DNA of 6,579 nucleotides. It comes from Lachnospiraceae bacterium UBA1755. Lineage in GTDB: Bacteria; Bacillota; Clostridia; Lachnospirales; Lachnospiraceae. This document shows, piece by piece, positions 1-5,416 of the stretch (position 1 is its first letter; every line of letters starts with the position of its first letter). Position numbers and translations under genes: made by a program. The notes below the pieces were generated by a model that was given only the letters and a program-made list of their open reading frames with translations, did no database searches and was not told where the DNA came from. The DNA lies in contig DCHJ01000046.1 in the NCBI GenBank assembly GCA_002314805.1, positions 1 to 6,579 on the forward strand. Direction: 5' to 3'.

Positions 1-31
1 CTATAAAAATTACATATAAAATTTACTCAGC

Positions 32-49
32 ATGTATTATTGTATACAT
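32..49. promoter_or_regulatory. Inverted repeat over the -35 box, possible operator
   Basis: ATGTAT (32-37) and ATACAT (44-49) are perfect inverted copies with a 6-bp spacer. The right arm lies on the -35 box of the NSS promoter, so a bound dimeric regulator would block RNA polymerase. AT-rich DNA produces such dyads by chance, and no regulator gene lies next to it, so the role is speculative. Confidence 0.25.
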
Positions 50-68
50 CACTTCAGTATGGTAAAAT
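40..68 (+). promoter_or_regulatory. Sigma-A promoter of the NSS transporter gene
   Basis: The -35 box TTGTAT (40-45) and the -10 box TAAAAT (63-68) are separated by exactly 17 bp. A TG dinucleotide at 60-61, one base before the -10, makes it an extended -10 (TATGGTAAAAT). Transcription should start near position 75, giving a leader of about 30 nt that carries the ribosome site. Upstream DNA from 1 to 39 is very AT-rich and could act as an UP-like element. This is inferred from consensus matching only. Confidence 0.7.
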
Positions 69-104
69 AATTTTAATTTGCTTTAATTTATAGGAGGTTA
101 TGTT

Positions 105-1649
105 ATGGAAAACAAAAGAGGTTCCTGGGGAAGTAATATCGGCTTCATCCTTGCGGCTATCGGATCAGCTGTAGGCCTTGGAAATATCTGGGGCTTCCCT
201 TACAAGATGGGTAAGTCGGGCGGATTCACTTTCCTCATTATCTATGTCGCACTGGCAGTTTTCGTAGGTCTTGTTATCATGGTAGCTGAGCTTGCGCTCG
301 GACGTAAGACAGGCAAGGGCGTCGTTGATTCTTACCGCGAGGTATCAAAGAAGTTTAAATGGATCGGCTGGCTCGGTATCATCGCGCCGTTCCTTATTAT
401 GAGCTTCTATTCAGTGCTGGGCGGCTATTGCCTTCAGTACATGATGCTCAATGCAGCAGAGTTTGCTTTCGGTGTCAATAACGGAATATTCGCAGACGTA
501 AGCGGAGGTACAACATTCGGTGCTATGCTTACATCACCGTGGGCCTGCGTTTTCTTCACACTGTTTCTCATGGTGCTCTGCTATGTGATCGTTAAGGGCG
601 GTATTTCCGGCGGCATCGAGAAGTTCAATAAGATCGGTATGCCGGCACTTTTTGTGATGCTCTGTATCATTATCATCCGTTCACTTACATTGCCGAATGC
701 TGTTGAAGGACTTAAGTTCATGTTCGTCCCGGGATATGCAGTGAATGCAGGATTCATTTCTGAAGCACCTGGTTTCATATCAGTGCTTGCTACAGCAGGC
801 GGGCAGATGTTCTTCTCTCTGTCACTGGCGATGGGAGTTATGGTTACTTACGGTTCATACCTTGGAAAGAGCGAGAACCTTGTTAAGAACGGCGGAGTTA
901 TCGTATTTGCAGATACACTCGTAGCTATCCTTGCGGGTATTGCAGTTATCCCGGCAGCAGTTGCCAATGGCATCAACAAGGGTATGTCAGTAGGCGAGAT
1001 CACACTTGGAGGACCGAAGCTTCTTTTTGTAACACTTCAGGACGTATTCGCAGAGATGGGTACATTCGGACCTCTTTTCGGAGTTATCTTCTACGCGCTT
1101 GTCCTCATCGCTGCGATCTCATCAGCGATCTCTCTTATGGAGGTATGTGCTACATTCTTCGTTGACCGTGCTGTTGACAAGGGCAAAGAGCCTAACCGTA
1201 TGAAAATCACATTCTGGATATCGATCGCCATAATGGCAGAGGCTATGCTGGTTGCAGTATGCGGCCTTGGTGAGAACGGTATTGCACCTGCAAACCTTCT
1301 CGGCATCGAGGTTAAGGGCTGGAATGACTGCTGGCTCGACTTCATGGATTGCTGGTCAGAGGGAGTAGCAATGCCGCTTGGAGCTATGCTCTGCTCGCTC
1401 ATGATCGGCTGGGAGCTGGGACCTAAGTTTACTCTTGACGAGGTTCACAGCGGAAATAAGTCGGCATTTTTTGACAAGTTCTTTTATATCTGTATCAGGT
1501 TTGTCTGCCCGATCGTCATGGCATTTGTATTAAAGGGACAGATCTGTGATGGCTTCGGACTCGTTGGAGAGGCAGCCGGCTACATAATCTCCGGAGTTCT
1601 GCTTATAGGATTCTGGATCTTTGCAGCAGTAGGCAACAAGAAAGACTGA
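105..1649 (+). CDS. Sodium-coupled NSS (SNF) family transporter, probably for an amino acid
   Basis: This is an inner-membrane neurotransmitter:sodium symporter homologue. Bacterial members (LeuT, TnaT, MhsT types) import amino acids with Na+; the substrate cannot be told from sequence. The 514-aa protein shows about 12 hydrophobic segments, the first at residues 12-30 and the last two at about 458-477 and 489-509. TM1 carries the family signature GSAVGLGNIW (20-29), and the numbering coincides with LeuT: R5 and W8 of the cytoplasmic gate, and G20, A22, V23 and N27 of the sodium and substrate sites are present. TM6 has Q234 and the unwound segment FFSLS (236-240). TM8 has S339-S340, matching the Na2-site T/S pair. 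TM10 keeps LDFMD (411-415). Residue 30 is Gly where LeuT and most relatives have the gating Arg. The start is supported by AGGAGG at 92-97, 7 nt before the ATG. The gene is monocistronic, with its own promoter and terminator. Confidence 0.93.
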   Translation: MENKRGSWGSNIGFILAAIGSAVGLGNIWGFPYKMGKSGGFTFLIIYVALAVFVGLVIMVAELALGRKTGKGVVDSYREVSKKFKWIGWLGIIAPFLIMSFYSVLGGYCLQYMMLNAAEFAFGVNNGIFADVSGGTTFGAMLTSPWACVFFTLFLMVLCYVIVKGGISGGIEKFNKIGMPALFVMLCIIIIRSLTLPNAVEGLKFMFVPGYAVNAGFISEAPGFISVLATAGGQMFFSLSLAMGVMVTYGSYLGKSENLVKNGGVIVFADTLVAILAGIAVIPAAVANGINKGMSVGEITLGGPKLLFVTLQDVFAEMGTFGPLFGVIFYALVLIAAISSAISLMEVCATFFVDRAVDKGKEPNRMKITFWISIAIMAEAMLVAVCGLGENGIAPANLLGIEVKGWNDCWLDFMDCWSEGVAMPLGAMLCSLMIGWELGPKFTLDEVHSGNKSAFFDKFFYICIRFVCPIVMAFVLKGQICDGFGLVGEAAGYIISGVLLIGFWIFAAVGNKKD

Positions 1650-1695
1650 TATCGGTTTTGTACAGAGTACAGGATAAACTGAGACAATAGCAATA

Positions 1696-1725
1696 AAAAG
1701 GCGGACCCTTTGCGGTCCGTCTTTT
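1696..1725. terminator. Bidirectional intrinsic terminator between convergent genes
   Basis: AAAAGGCGGACC (1696-1707) pairs with GGTCCGTCTTTT (1714-1725) through 12 base pairs, one of them G-T, around the 6-nt loop CTTTGC. The A-run on one side and the T-run on the other give a U-tract in both directions. It lies 46 nt after the NSS stop codon and 29 nt after the stop of the minus-strand suf operon, so it can end both transcripts. Confidence 0.88.
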
Positions 1726-1754
1726 AGCACCTGTATTCTTTATTTGCCCGGATA

Positions 1755-2675
1755 TCACTTCAGGAATCCGTTGATGATCTGTTCCTCAGCCTCTGACTCA
1801 GTCAGTCCCAGAGTCATAAGCTTGGTGAGCTGCTCACCTGCGATCTTGCCGATTGCAGCTTCGTGTATGAGCTGGGCGTCGATGCAGTTGGCATCAAGCT
1901 CGGGAGTAGCATATACGTGAGCATTGTCCATGATGATCGCATCGCACTCGGTATGTCCGGCACATGCCGCATTGCCCACTACCTTGCTGCGGTAATCCTG
2001 GGTGGAATCCTCTCTTGCGACGCTTCGTGATACCAGATCCACAGAAGAGCCTTCACCGTTCATTTCTACTGTGTACTCACTCAGTGCATACTGACTGCCG
2101 TGGGTCATGAGCCTTTCTCTTACCACAAGCCGTGCATCCTTATCAAGCTTTGCAACAGTGGTGCGCTTTGTTGAATCAACACCCTTGATCTGTACCATCT
2201 CAAGCTCGGCCACAGCACCTTCCTCCATGTACATTTCTGTCACGGGATTAAGGATGCGCCTGCCGTTGCCGTCACCCTCACCGTAATGCTTCTCAATGTA
2301 TTTTATCCTGCTGTTTTTGCCGAGAAAGAAACGATGTACTCCGTCATGCTCAGAATCCTGATTTCCGCAGTTATGTATGCCGCAGCCTGCCACGATCACA
2401 ACGTCAGCATCCTCACCCACATAAAAATCATTATAAACCGTCTCCCTGATGCCGCTTTCGGCAAGTACTACCGGGATATGCACGCTTTCGTGTTTTGTCC
2501 CTGGTTTGATGCGCACATCGATGCCGGGCTTATCTGTCTTGCTCGTGATGTCGATATTGGCAGTGGTCTGCCTGCCCGCGCTTTTGCCGTCCACACGGAA
2601 GTTGTAAGCTCCTATAGGAGTCTCATGAATGTCAGCAACCTCTTCGAGGATGTGCTTACTTACACTGTCAAGCAT
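1755..2675 (-). CDS. Short SufB/SufD-family Fe-S cluster scaffold protein (SmsB-like)
   Basis: This is a scaffold component that works with a SufC ATPase in cytosolic Fe-S cluster assembly. From the preferred ATG it is 306 aa, much shorter than typical SufB (about 470) or SufD (about 420). It holds the beta-helix core and C-terminal region but lacks the long N-terminal part. The C-terminus is diagnostic: HEAAIGKIAGEQL (271-283), then a helical LMTLGLTESEAEEQIINGF. The pair C244-D245 lies 27 residues before H271-E272, matching the spacing of SufB Cys405 to His433-Glu434 in E. coli, so the proposed SufB active residues appear retained. Other cysteines are C98, C103, C238 and C264. The ATG at 2675 is chosen because AGGGAGG (2690-2684) sits 8 nt upstream; a GTG at 2684 overlaps that site. 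Its start overlaps the sufC stop by 8 bp, implying translational coupling. The family is confident; SmsB rather than SufB/D is inference. Confidence 0.88.
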   Translation of the reverse strand: MLDSVSKHILEEVADIHETPIGAYNFRVDGKSAGRQTTANIDITSKTDKPGIDVRIKPGTKHESVHIPVVLAESGIRETVYNDFYVGEDADVVIVAGCGIHNCGNQDSEHDGVHRFFLGKNSRIKYIEKHYGEGDGNGRRILNPVTEMYMEEGAVAELEMVQIKGVDSTKRTTVAKLDKDARLVVRERLMTHGSQYALSEYTVEMNGEGSSVDLVSRSVAREDSTQDYRSKVVGNAACAGHTECDAIIMDNAHVYATPELDANCIDAQLIHEAAIGKIAGEQLTKLMTLGLTESEAEEQIINGFLK

Positions 2676-3429
2676 TTGCAGCACCTCCCTTCCTGCTTAT
2701 CTTCGCTCCACCGTCACACATTATCCTGGCAGCGGCAGTACCGAGTATATGGGGAAGTATCTCATCCTTAGGACCCTGTTCACGGATGGAGCCGCAGTCG
2801 ATGACAACGATCTCATCTGCGATATTAAGGATACGTTCCTGATGGGAGATGATGAGTATACTGCCGTGAATATTTTCTCTCATAGTCTCAAAGACACTGA
2901 TGAGATTGCTGAAGCTCCACAGATCTATGCCTGCTTCAGGTTCATCAAAGATGGAGAGAAGAGAACCTCTTGCAAGTATCATTGCGATCTCAATCCTCTT
3001 TAGCTCGCCGCCTGAAAGAGAAGCATTGACTTCTCTGTTGATATAATCCTTGGCACAGAGTCCCACAGATGCAAGATAGGTGCAGGCCTCGGATACGGTG
3101 AGCTCCTTTTTTGATGCTATGCGCAGAAGGTCAATGACCTTAAGCCCCTTAAAGCGCACCGGCTGCTGGAATGCAAAGCTGATGCCCAGATTGGCTCTCT
3201 CTGTGATCGAAGCATGTGTAATATCCCTGCCGTTAAAAAGTATCTGTCCTCCGGTGGGCTGATTGATACCCATGATAAGACGTGCAAGTGTGGACTTGCC
3301 GCTTCCGTTGGGACCGGTGATCACCACGAACTTATTATCGCCTACAGTCATGGAAAGATCACGGGTTATTATCTTACTGCCGCCGTTTTCATCGGCAGCC
3401 TCAAAAGTTACATTTTTTAATTCAAGCAT
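2668..3429 (-). CDS. sufC: SufC-type Fe-S cluster assembly ABC ATPase
   Basis: This is a cytosolic ATPase that drives conformational changes of the SufB/SufD scaffold during cluster assembly; it is not a membrane transporter. The 253-aa length is normal for SufC. Visible motifs in order are Walker A GPNGSGKST (39-47), Q-loop FAFQQP (86-91), signature LSGGE (138-142), Walker B LLSIFDEPEAGID (157-169) and the H-loop histidine H196 in ISHQER. The DEPEAGIDLWSF stretch and the AFQQPVRFKG segment after the Q-loop are typical of SufC rather than transport ATPases. The ATG at 3429 has GGAGG at 3441-3437, 7 nt upstream. It is the first gene of a two-gene operon, and its last codons contain the ribosome site and start of the SufB/D-like gene. 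No sufS, sufU, sufA or second sufB/D lies beside it; the operon is closed by the 1696-1725 terminator. Confidence 0.93.
   Translation of the reverse strand: MLELKNVTFEAADENGGSKIITRDLSMTVGDNKFVVITGPNGSGKSTLARLIMGINQPTGGQILFNGRDITHASITERANLGISFAFQQPVRFKGLKVIDLLRIASKKELTVSEACTYLASVGLCAKDYINREVNASLSGGELKRIEIAMILARGSLLSIFDEPEAGIDLWSFSNLISVFETMRENIHGSILIISHQERILNIADEIVVIDCGSIREQGPKDEILPHILGTAAARIMCDGGAKISRKGGAANA
2684..2690 (-). promoter_or_regulatory. Ribosome binding site deciding the SufB/D-like start
   Basis: On the minus strand AGGGAGG is followed by TGCTGCAA and then ATG at 2675, a spacing of 8 nt. The GTG that would give a protein 3 residues longer (at 2684) is fused to the end of this motif and cannot use it. 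The site lies inside the last codons of the upstream sufC gene. Confidence 0.75.
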
Positions 3430-3449
3430 TTTATTACCTCCAACACATA

Positions 3450-3478
3450 ATTGTCTGCTACTCGAAAGGTTTTGTCAA
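3450..3478 (-). promoter_or_regulatory. Promoter of the suf operon
   Basis: Reading the minus strand, a perfect -35 TTGACA (3478-3473) is followed after 17 bp by GACAAT (3455-3450), a 4 of 6 match to the -10 consensus. The start would lie near 3443-3446, giving a leader of only about 14-17 nt that begins just upstream of the GGAGG ribosome site. No long leader that could hold a riboswitch is therefore available. Confidence 0.6.
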
Positions 3479-3500
3479 CGTTCATTTCGTATAATAATAT
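3472..3500 (+). promoter_or_regulatory. Possible plus-strand promoter overlapping the suf promoter
   Basis: TTGTCA (3472-3477), a 5 of 6 match to the -35, and TAATAT (3495-3500), a 4 of 6 match to the -10, are 17 bp apart. The -35 occupies almost the same bases as the minus-strand TTGACA, because the sequence TTGTCAA reads well on both strands. A second -10-like TATAAT is at 3490-3495 but with only a 12-bp spacer. A start near 3507 would run straight into the hairpin at 3514-3535. Confidence 0.25.
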
Positions 3501-3517
3501 TTCTGTATGATGTGGAA
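3497..3517 (+). repeat. Direct repeat, copy 1 (21 bp)
   Basis: The 21 bases starting ATATTTCTG and ending GATGTGGAA occur here and identically at 3570-3590, a period of 73 bp. After one extra base in copy 2, both copies continue with AGGTTTC. Copy 1 ends inside the left arm of the terminator-like hairpin; copy 2 does not form that hairpin. This suggests a local duplication that later diverged. Confidence 0.85.
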
Positions 3518-3546
3518 GAGGTTTCGGCCTCTTCCCTTTGTTTTTT
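3514..3546 (+). terminator. Terminator-like hairpin in a divergent intergenic region
   Basis: GGAAGAGG (3514-3521) and CCTCTTCC (3528-3535) form a perfect 8-bp stem with loop TTTCGG, followed by CTTTGTTTTTT (3536-3546). This is a convincing intrinsic terminator for plus-strand transcription. On the minus strand no U-tract follows, so it does not end a minus-strand RNA. The nearest genes diverge from this region, so no annotated plus-strand gene ends here. It may insulate the lipoprotein gene from antisense transcription through suf, stop a very short RNA, or be left over from a lost gene. Confidence 0.7.
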
Positions 3547-3569
3547 GCCAACTAAAATTATACTCTATG

Positions 3570-3590
3570 ATATTTCTGTATGATGTGGAA
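3570..3590 (+). repeat. Direct repeat, copy 2 (21 bp)
   Basis: This is identical over 21 bp to 3497-3517, then AGGTTTC follows with a one-base offset. It lies 30 bp upstream of the -35 box of the lipoprotein promoter, so it could serve as an upstream binding site, but nothing in the sequence proves this. Confidence 0.85.
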
Positions 3591-3619
3591 TCAGGTTTCC
3601 CATATATATTTGTCTTTGT

Positions 3620-3648
3620 TTGTCATCCGTGCTGCGATATGGTAGAAT
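3620..3648 (+). promoter_or_regulatory. Strong extended -10 promoter of the lipoprotein gene
   Basis: TTGTCA (3620-3625) and TAGAAT (3643-3648) are each 5 of 6 matches and are separated by exactly 17 bp; TG at 3640-3641 gives an extended -10 (TATGGTAGAAT). The expected start is at about 3655, between 0 and 4 nt before the ATG at 3658. The mRNA would be leaderless or nearly so, which agrees with the absence of a Shine-Dalgarno sequence. Confidence 0.7.
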
Positions 3649-3657
3649 ATACGAAAT

Positions 3658-5247
3658 ATGGGTTTAAATTTAAAATGGGTAAAAGTGCTGTCATGCTGTC
3701 TGGGCTTATCGGTGCTGCTTGCCGGGTGTGGCAGTATGACAAAATATGAGGAAATCGACATCGGTCAGGTGATTGAGACAGAATCTGCCGGAATGACCGT
3801 GCCGGAGACCGAGACTGAGACAGAGTCTGTTATCAGTCTTGTTACGCTACCGGACAGGGTCTTTGTTAAGGTGCCGGTTAATCTTCTCACCCAGCCATAC
3901 GGCAGCGAAATGGGAGCTTTTGTTGATCGGGGGACAGAACTCAATGTGACAGGCAGCAGGGGAGAAGATGAAAACGGATATCCCATTTATTATGAAGTAT
4001 CTGACGGGAGCAATAAAGGGTGGGTACTCAGTTGGTATGTGGCGGAGACAAGAGGGGAGACTGACCGTCCGACGACCGCAACGCCCAACGAAGAAGGGGT
4101 CATCGAAAATATGCCGCCTGCAGGCAGCGATTCCTATTACCTGAGTATTAACTCACAGGTGACGGATGCCTGGGGAGGAGGCAGCGGAGGCGATCCTGAT
4201 TATTATGCAAGAGACAAGGCCTTTGAGTCTCATACTCAGATGCCGGAAAGAGTGAAGGCACTGTATCTGGATGCCCGGGTGGGCGGAGAAGATTTTGAAG
4301 AGTTTATATCCATTGCAAAGAACTCCGGGATCAATGCCTTTGTCGTCAATATTACCGACAATGCACAGATAGCTTATCCTTCTGAGGTCATGAAGGCTTT
4401 TTCGCCTTCGGCATATGCGGAAGCCGTCAATGAAAAGGAAGAGTACGGTGCACGTATCGCGCGCCTTAAGGATGAAGGCTTCTTTGTCATAGGGCGTATA
4501 GTGACCTTCCAGGATGATTACCTTGCCAAGGATCACCCGGAGCTGGCGATCAGCGATCTGGACGGGAATCCAAAGCAGCTGAGCAACGGCTATTGGCCTA
4601 CACCGTATTCAAGGCGGATATGGCAGTACAAGGTGGACATTGCGCGGGAGGCAGTGGAGTGGTACGGCTTTGATGAGATCCAGTTTGACTATGTACGCTT
4701 CCCGGACCGTACCCAGAGTGCCGAAAAGGAAGGCAATATAGATTACCTCAATGAGTACGGCGAGACCAAGGTACAGGCCATCCAGAGATTCCTCATGTAT
4801 GCAGCAGACAGACTGCACGAGAGTGGAGTATATGTGGCTGCGGATGTGTTCGGAGAGATCTCGAACCATTATGTGGGAGGCTACGGACAGTACTGGCCGG
4901 CAATCTCCAATGTTGTGGATGTGATCTGCGGCATGCCATATCCGGATCATTACGAGGCGACAGAGGACTATAAGCCCTGGGAACACCCGTATGAGACTGT
5001 AAAGCAGTTTGCAGATCAGGTCGTCGTGCGTCAGAGCGAATGCCCTACACCGGCAAAGGTACGTACCTGGCTCCAGGGGTATAATGCTATCAGAGAGCCC
5101 CATACCGAATATTATTCAGAAAACGTCGGCAGGGAGATACAGGCACTTTATGATGCCGGACTTAAGGACGGCTGGATGATATGGAATGGAGCCAACAGTA
5201 TAAAGAGCGCCAGACTTCAGTCGGCGGCATTTGGCAAAGAACCCTGA
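3658..5247 (+). CDS. Surface lipoprotein with SH3-like domain and DUF4015/GHL13 putative glycoside hydrolase domain
   Basis: The 529-aa product begins with a lipoprotein signal peptide: K6 and K9, a hydrophobic core, and the lipobox LAGC (21-24), so C24 should be lipidated and the protein anchored outside the membrane. A Thr/Glu-rich linker (about 36-58) leads to an SH3-like domain (about 66-131, ending GWVLSWYVAE). A second linker with GGGSGG (173-178) precedes a TIM-barrel-like DUF4015/GHL13 domain (about 196-520). Its hallmarks are ALYLDARVGG (201-210), FDEIQFDYVRFPD (338-350, with D344 a likely catalytic acid), VAADVFGE (393-400) and GWMIWNGANS (505-514). The family is predicted to cleave or bind a cell-wall or extracellular polysaccharide; substrate and activity are not known to me. 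An in-frame TAG at 3643-3645 and the intact signal peptide fix the start at 3658. No ribosome site is present; see the promoter at 3620-3648. Confidence 0.88.
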   Translation: MGLNLKWVKVLSCCLGLSVLLAGCGSMTKYEEIDIGQVIETESAGMTVPETETETESVISLVTLPDRVFVKVPVNLLTQPYGSEMGAFVDRGTELNVTGSRGEDENGYPIYYEVSDGSNKGWVLSWYVAETRGETDRPTTATPNEEGVIENMPPAGSDSYYLSINSQVTDAWGGGSGGDPDYYARDKAFESHTQMPERVKALYLDARVGGEDFEEFISIAKNSGINAFVVNITDNAQIAYPSEVMKAFSPSAYAEAVNEKEEYGARIARLKDEGFFVIGRIVTFQDDYLAKDHPELAISDLDGNPKQLSNGYWPTPYSRRIWQYKVDIAREAVEWYGFDEIQFDYVRFPDRTQSAEKEGNIDYLNEYGETKVQAIQRFLMYAADRLHESGVYVAADVFGEISNHYVGGYGQYWPAISNVVDVICGMPYPDHYEATEDYKPWEHPYETVKQFADQVVVRQSECPTPAKVRTWLQGYNAIREPHTEYYSENVGREIQALYDAGLKDGWMIWNGANSIKSARLQSAAFGKEP

Positions 5248-5250
5248 GCC

Positions 5251-5278
5251 ACAGATGTTACCATGCGCATAGCATACA
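5251..5278 (+). repeat. 28-bp imperfect direct repeat, copy 1
   Basis: ACAGATGT, two variable bases, then CCATGCGCATAGCATACA occur here and at 5312-5339, differing only at the two variable bases (TA here, CG there). The period is 61 bp. Each copy contains the perfect 8-bp palindrome ATGCGCAT and can form a small ATGC-GCATA-GCAT hairpin. It begins 3 bp after the lipoprotein stop codon. Confidence 0.85.
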
Positions 5279-5311
5279 CAGAAGCACGGCTCTCGATGCC
5301 GGATGCGAAGA

Positions 5312-5339
5312 ACAGATGTCGCCATGCGCATAGCATACA
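5312..5339 (+). repeat. 28-bp imperfect direct repeat, copy 2
   Basis: This is the second copy of the 5251-5278 repeat, with 26 of 28 bases identical. Between the copies lies a small possible hairpin, CGGC (5287-5290) with GCCG (5298-5301), and ATGCG (5303-5307), which could pair with CGCAT in either copy. No third copy is seen, and no intrinsic terminator is evident between the lipoprotein gene and the next gene. Confidence 0.85.
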
Positions 5340-5416
5340 TATATAACAGGCCTGGGCAGAGCTTTCCTGACCTGTACAATCATTAAGAACAGCAAGTAAT
5401 AAAGGAGTTTTTTACA

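Noticed and set aside
1659..1671. Small palindrome TGTAC-AGA-GTACA after the NSS stop codon
   Set aside because: Only 5 bp per arm with a 3-nt loop and no T-tract; the real terminator follows 25 bp later.
2286..3003. Plus-strand open frames opposite the suf genes (2286-2771, 2629-3003)
   Set aside because: They are antisense to well-recognised SufC and SufB/D-like proteins, have no ribosome sites of note and no recognisable domains.
3507..3749. 80-aa plus-strand open frame beginning in repeat copy 1
   Set aside because: It runs through the terminator hairpin, the direct repeat and the lipoprotein promoter into the lipoprotein gene in another frame; no ribosome site and no family resemblance.
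4153..5103. Minus-strand open frames of 127 and 164 aa (4153-4536, 4609-5103)
   Set aside because: They are shadows of the GHL13 coding frame, whose motifs are unmistakable.
5251..5339. CRISPR-like interpretation of the 28-bp repeats
   Set aside because: Only two copies with two internal mismatches and one 33-bp spacer, no leader and no cas genes; better described as a local direct repeat.
5346..5375. ACAGG...CCTGT as a terminator of the lipoprotein gene
   Set aside because: The stem is only 5 bp with a large loop, and the following bases are ACAATC, not a T-tract.
5375..5380. TACAAT as a -10 box for the NhaC gene
   Set aside because: A good hexamer, but no acceptable -35 lies 16-18 bp upstream; kept only as a remark in the gene entry.
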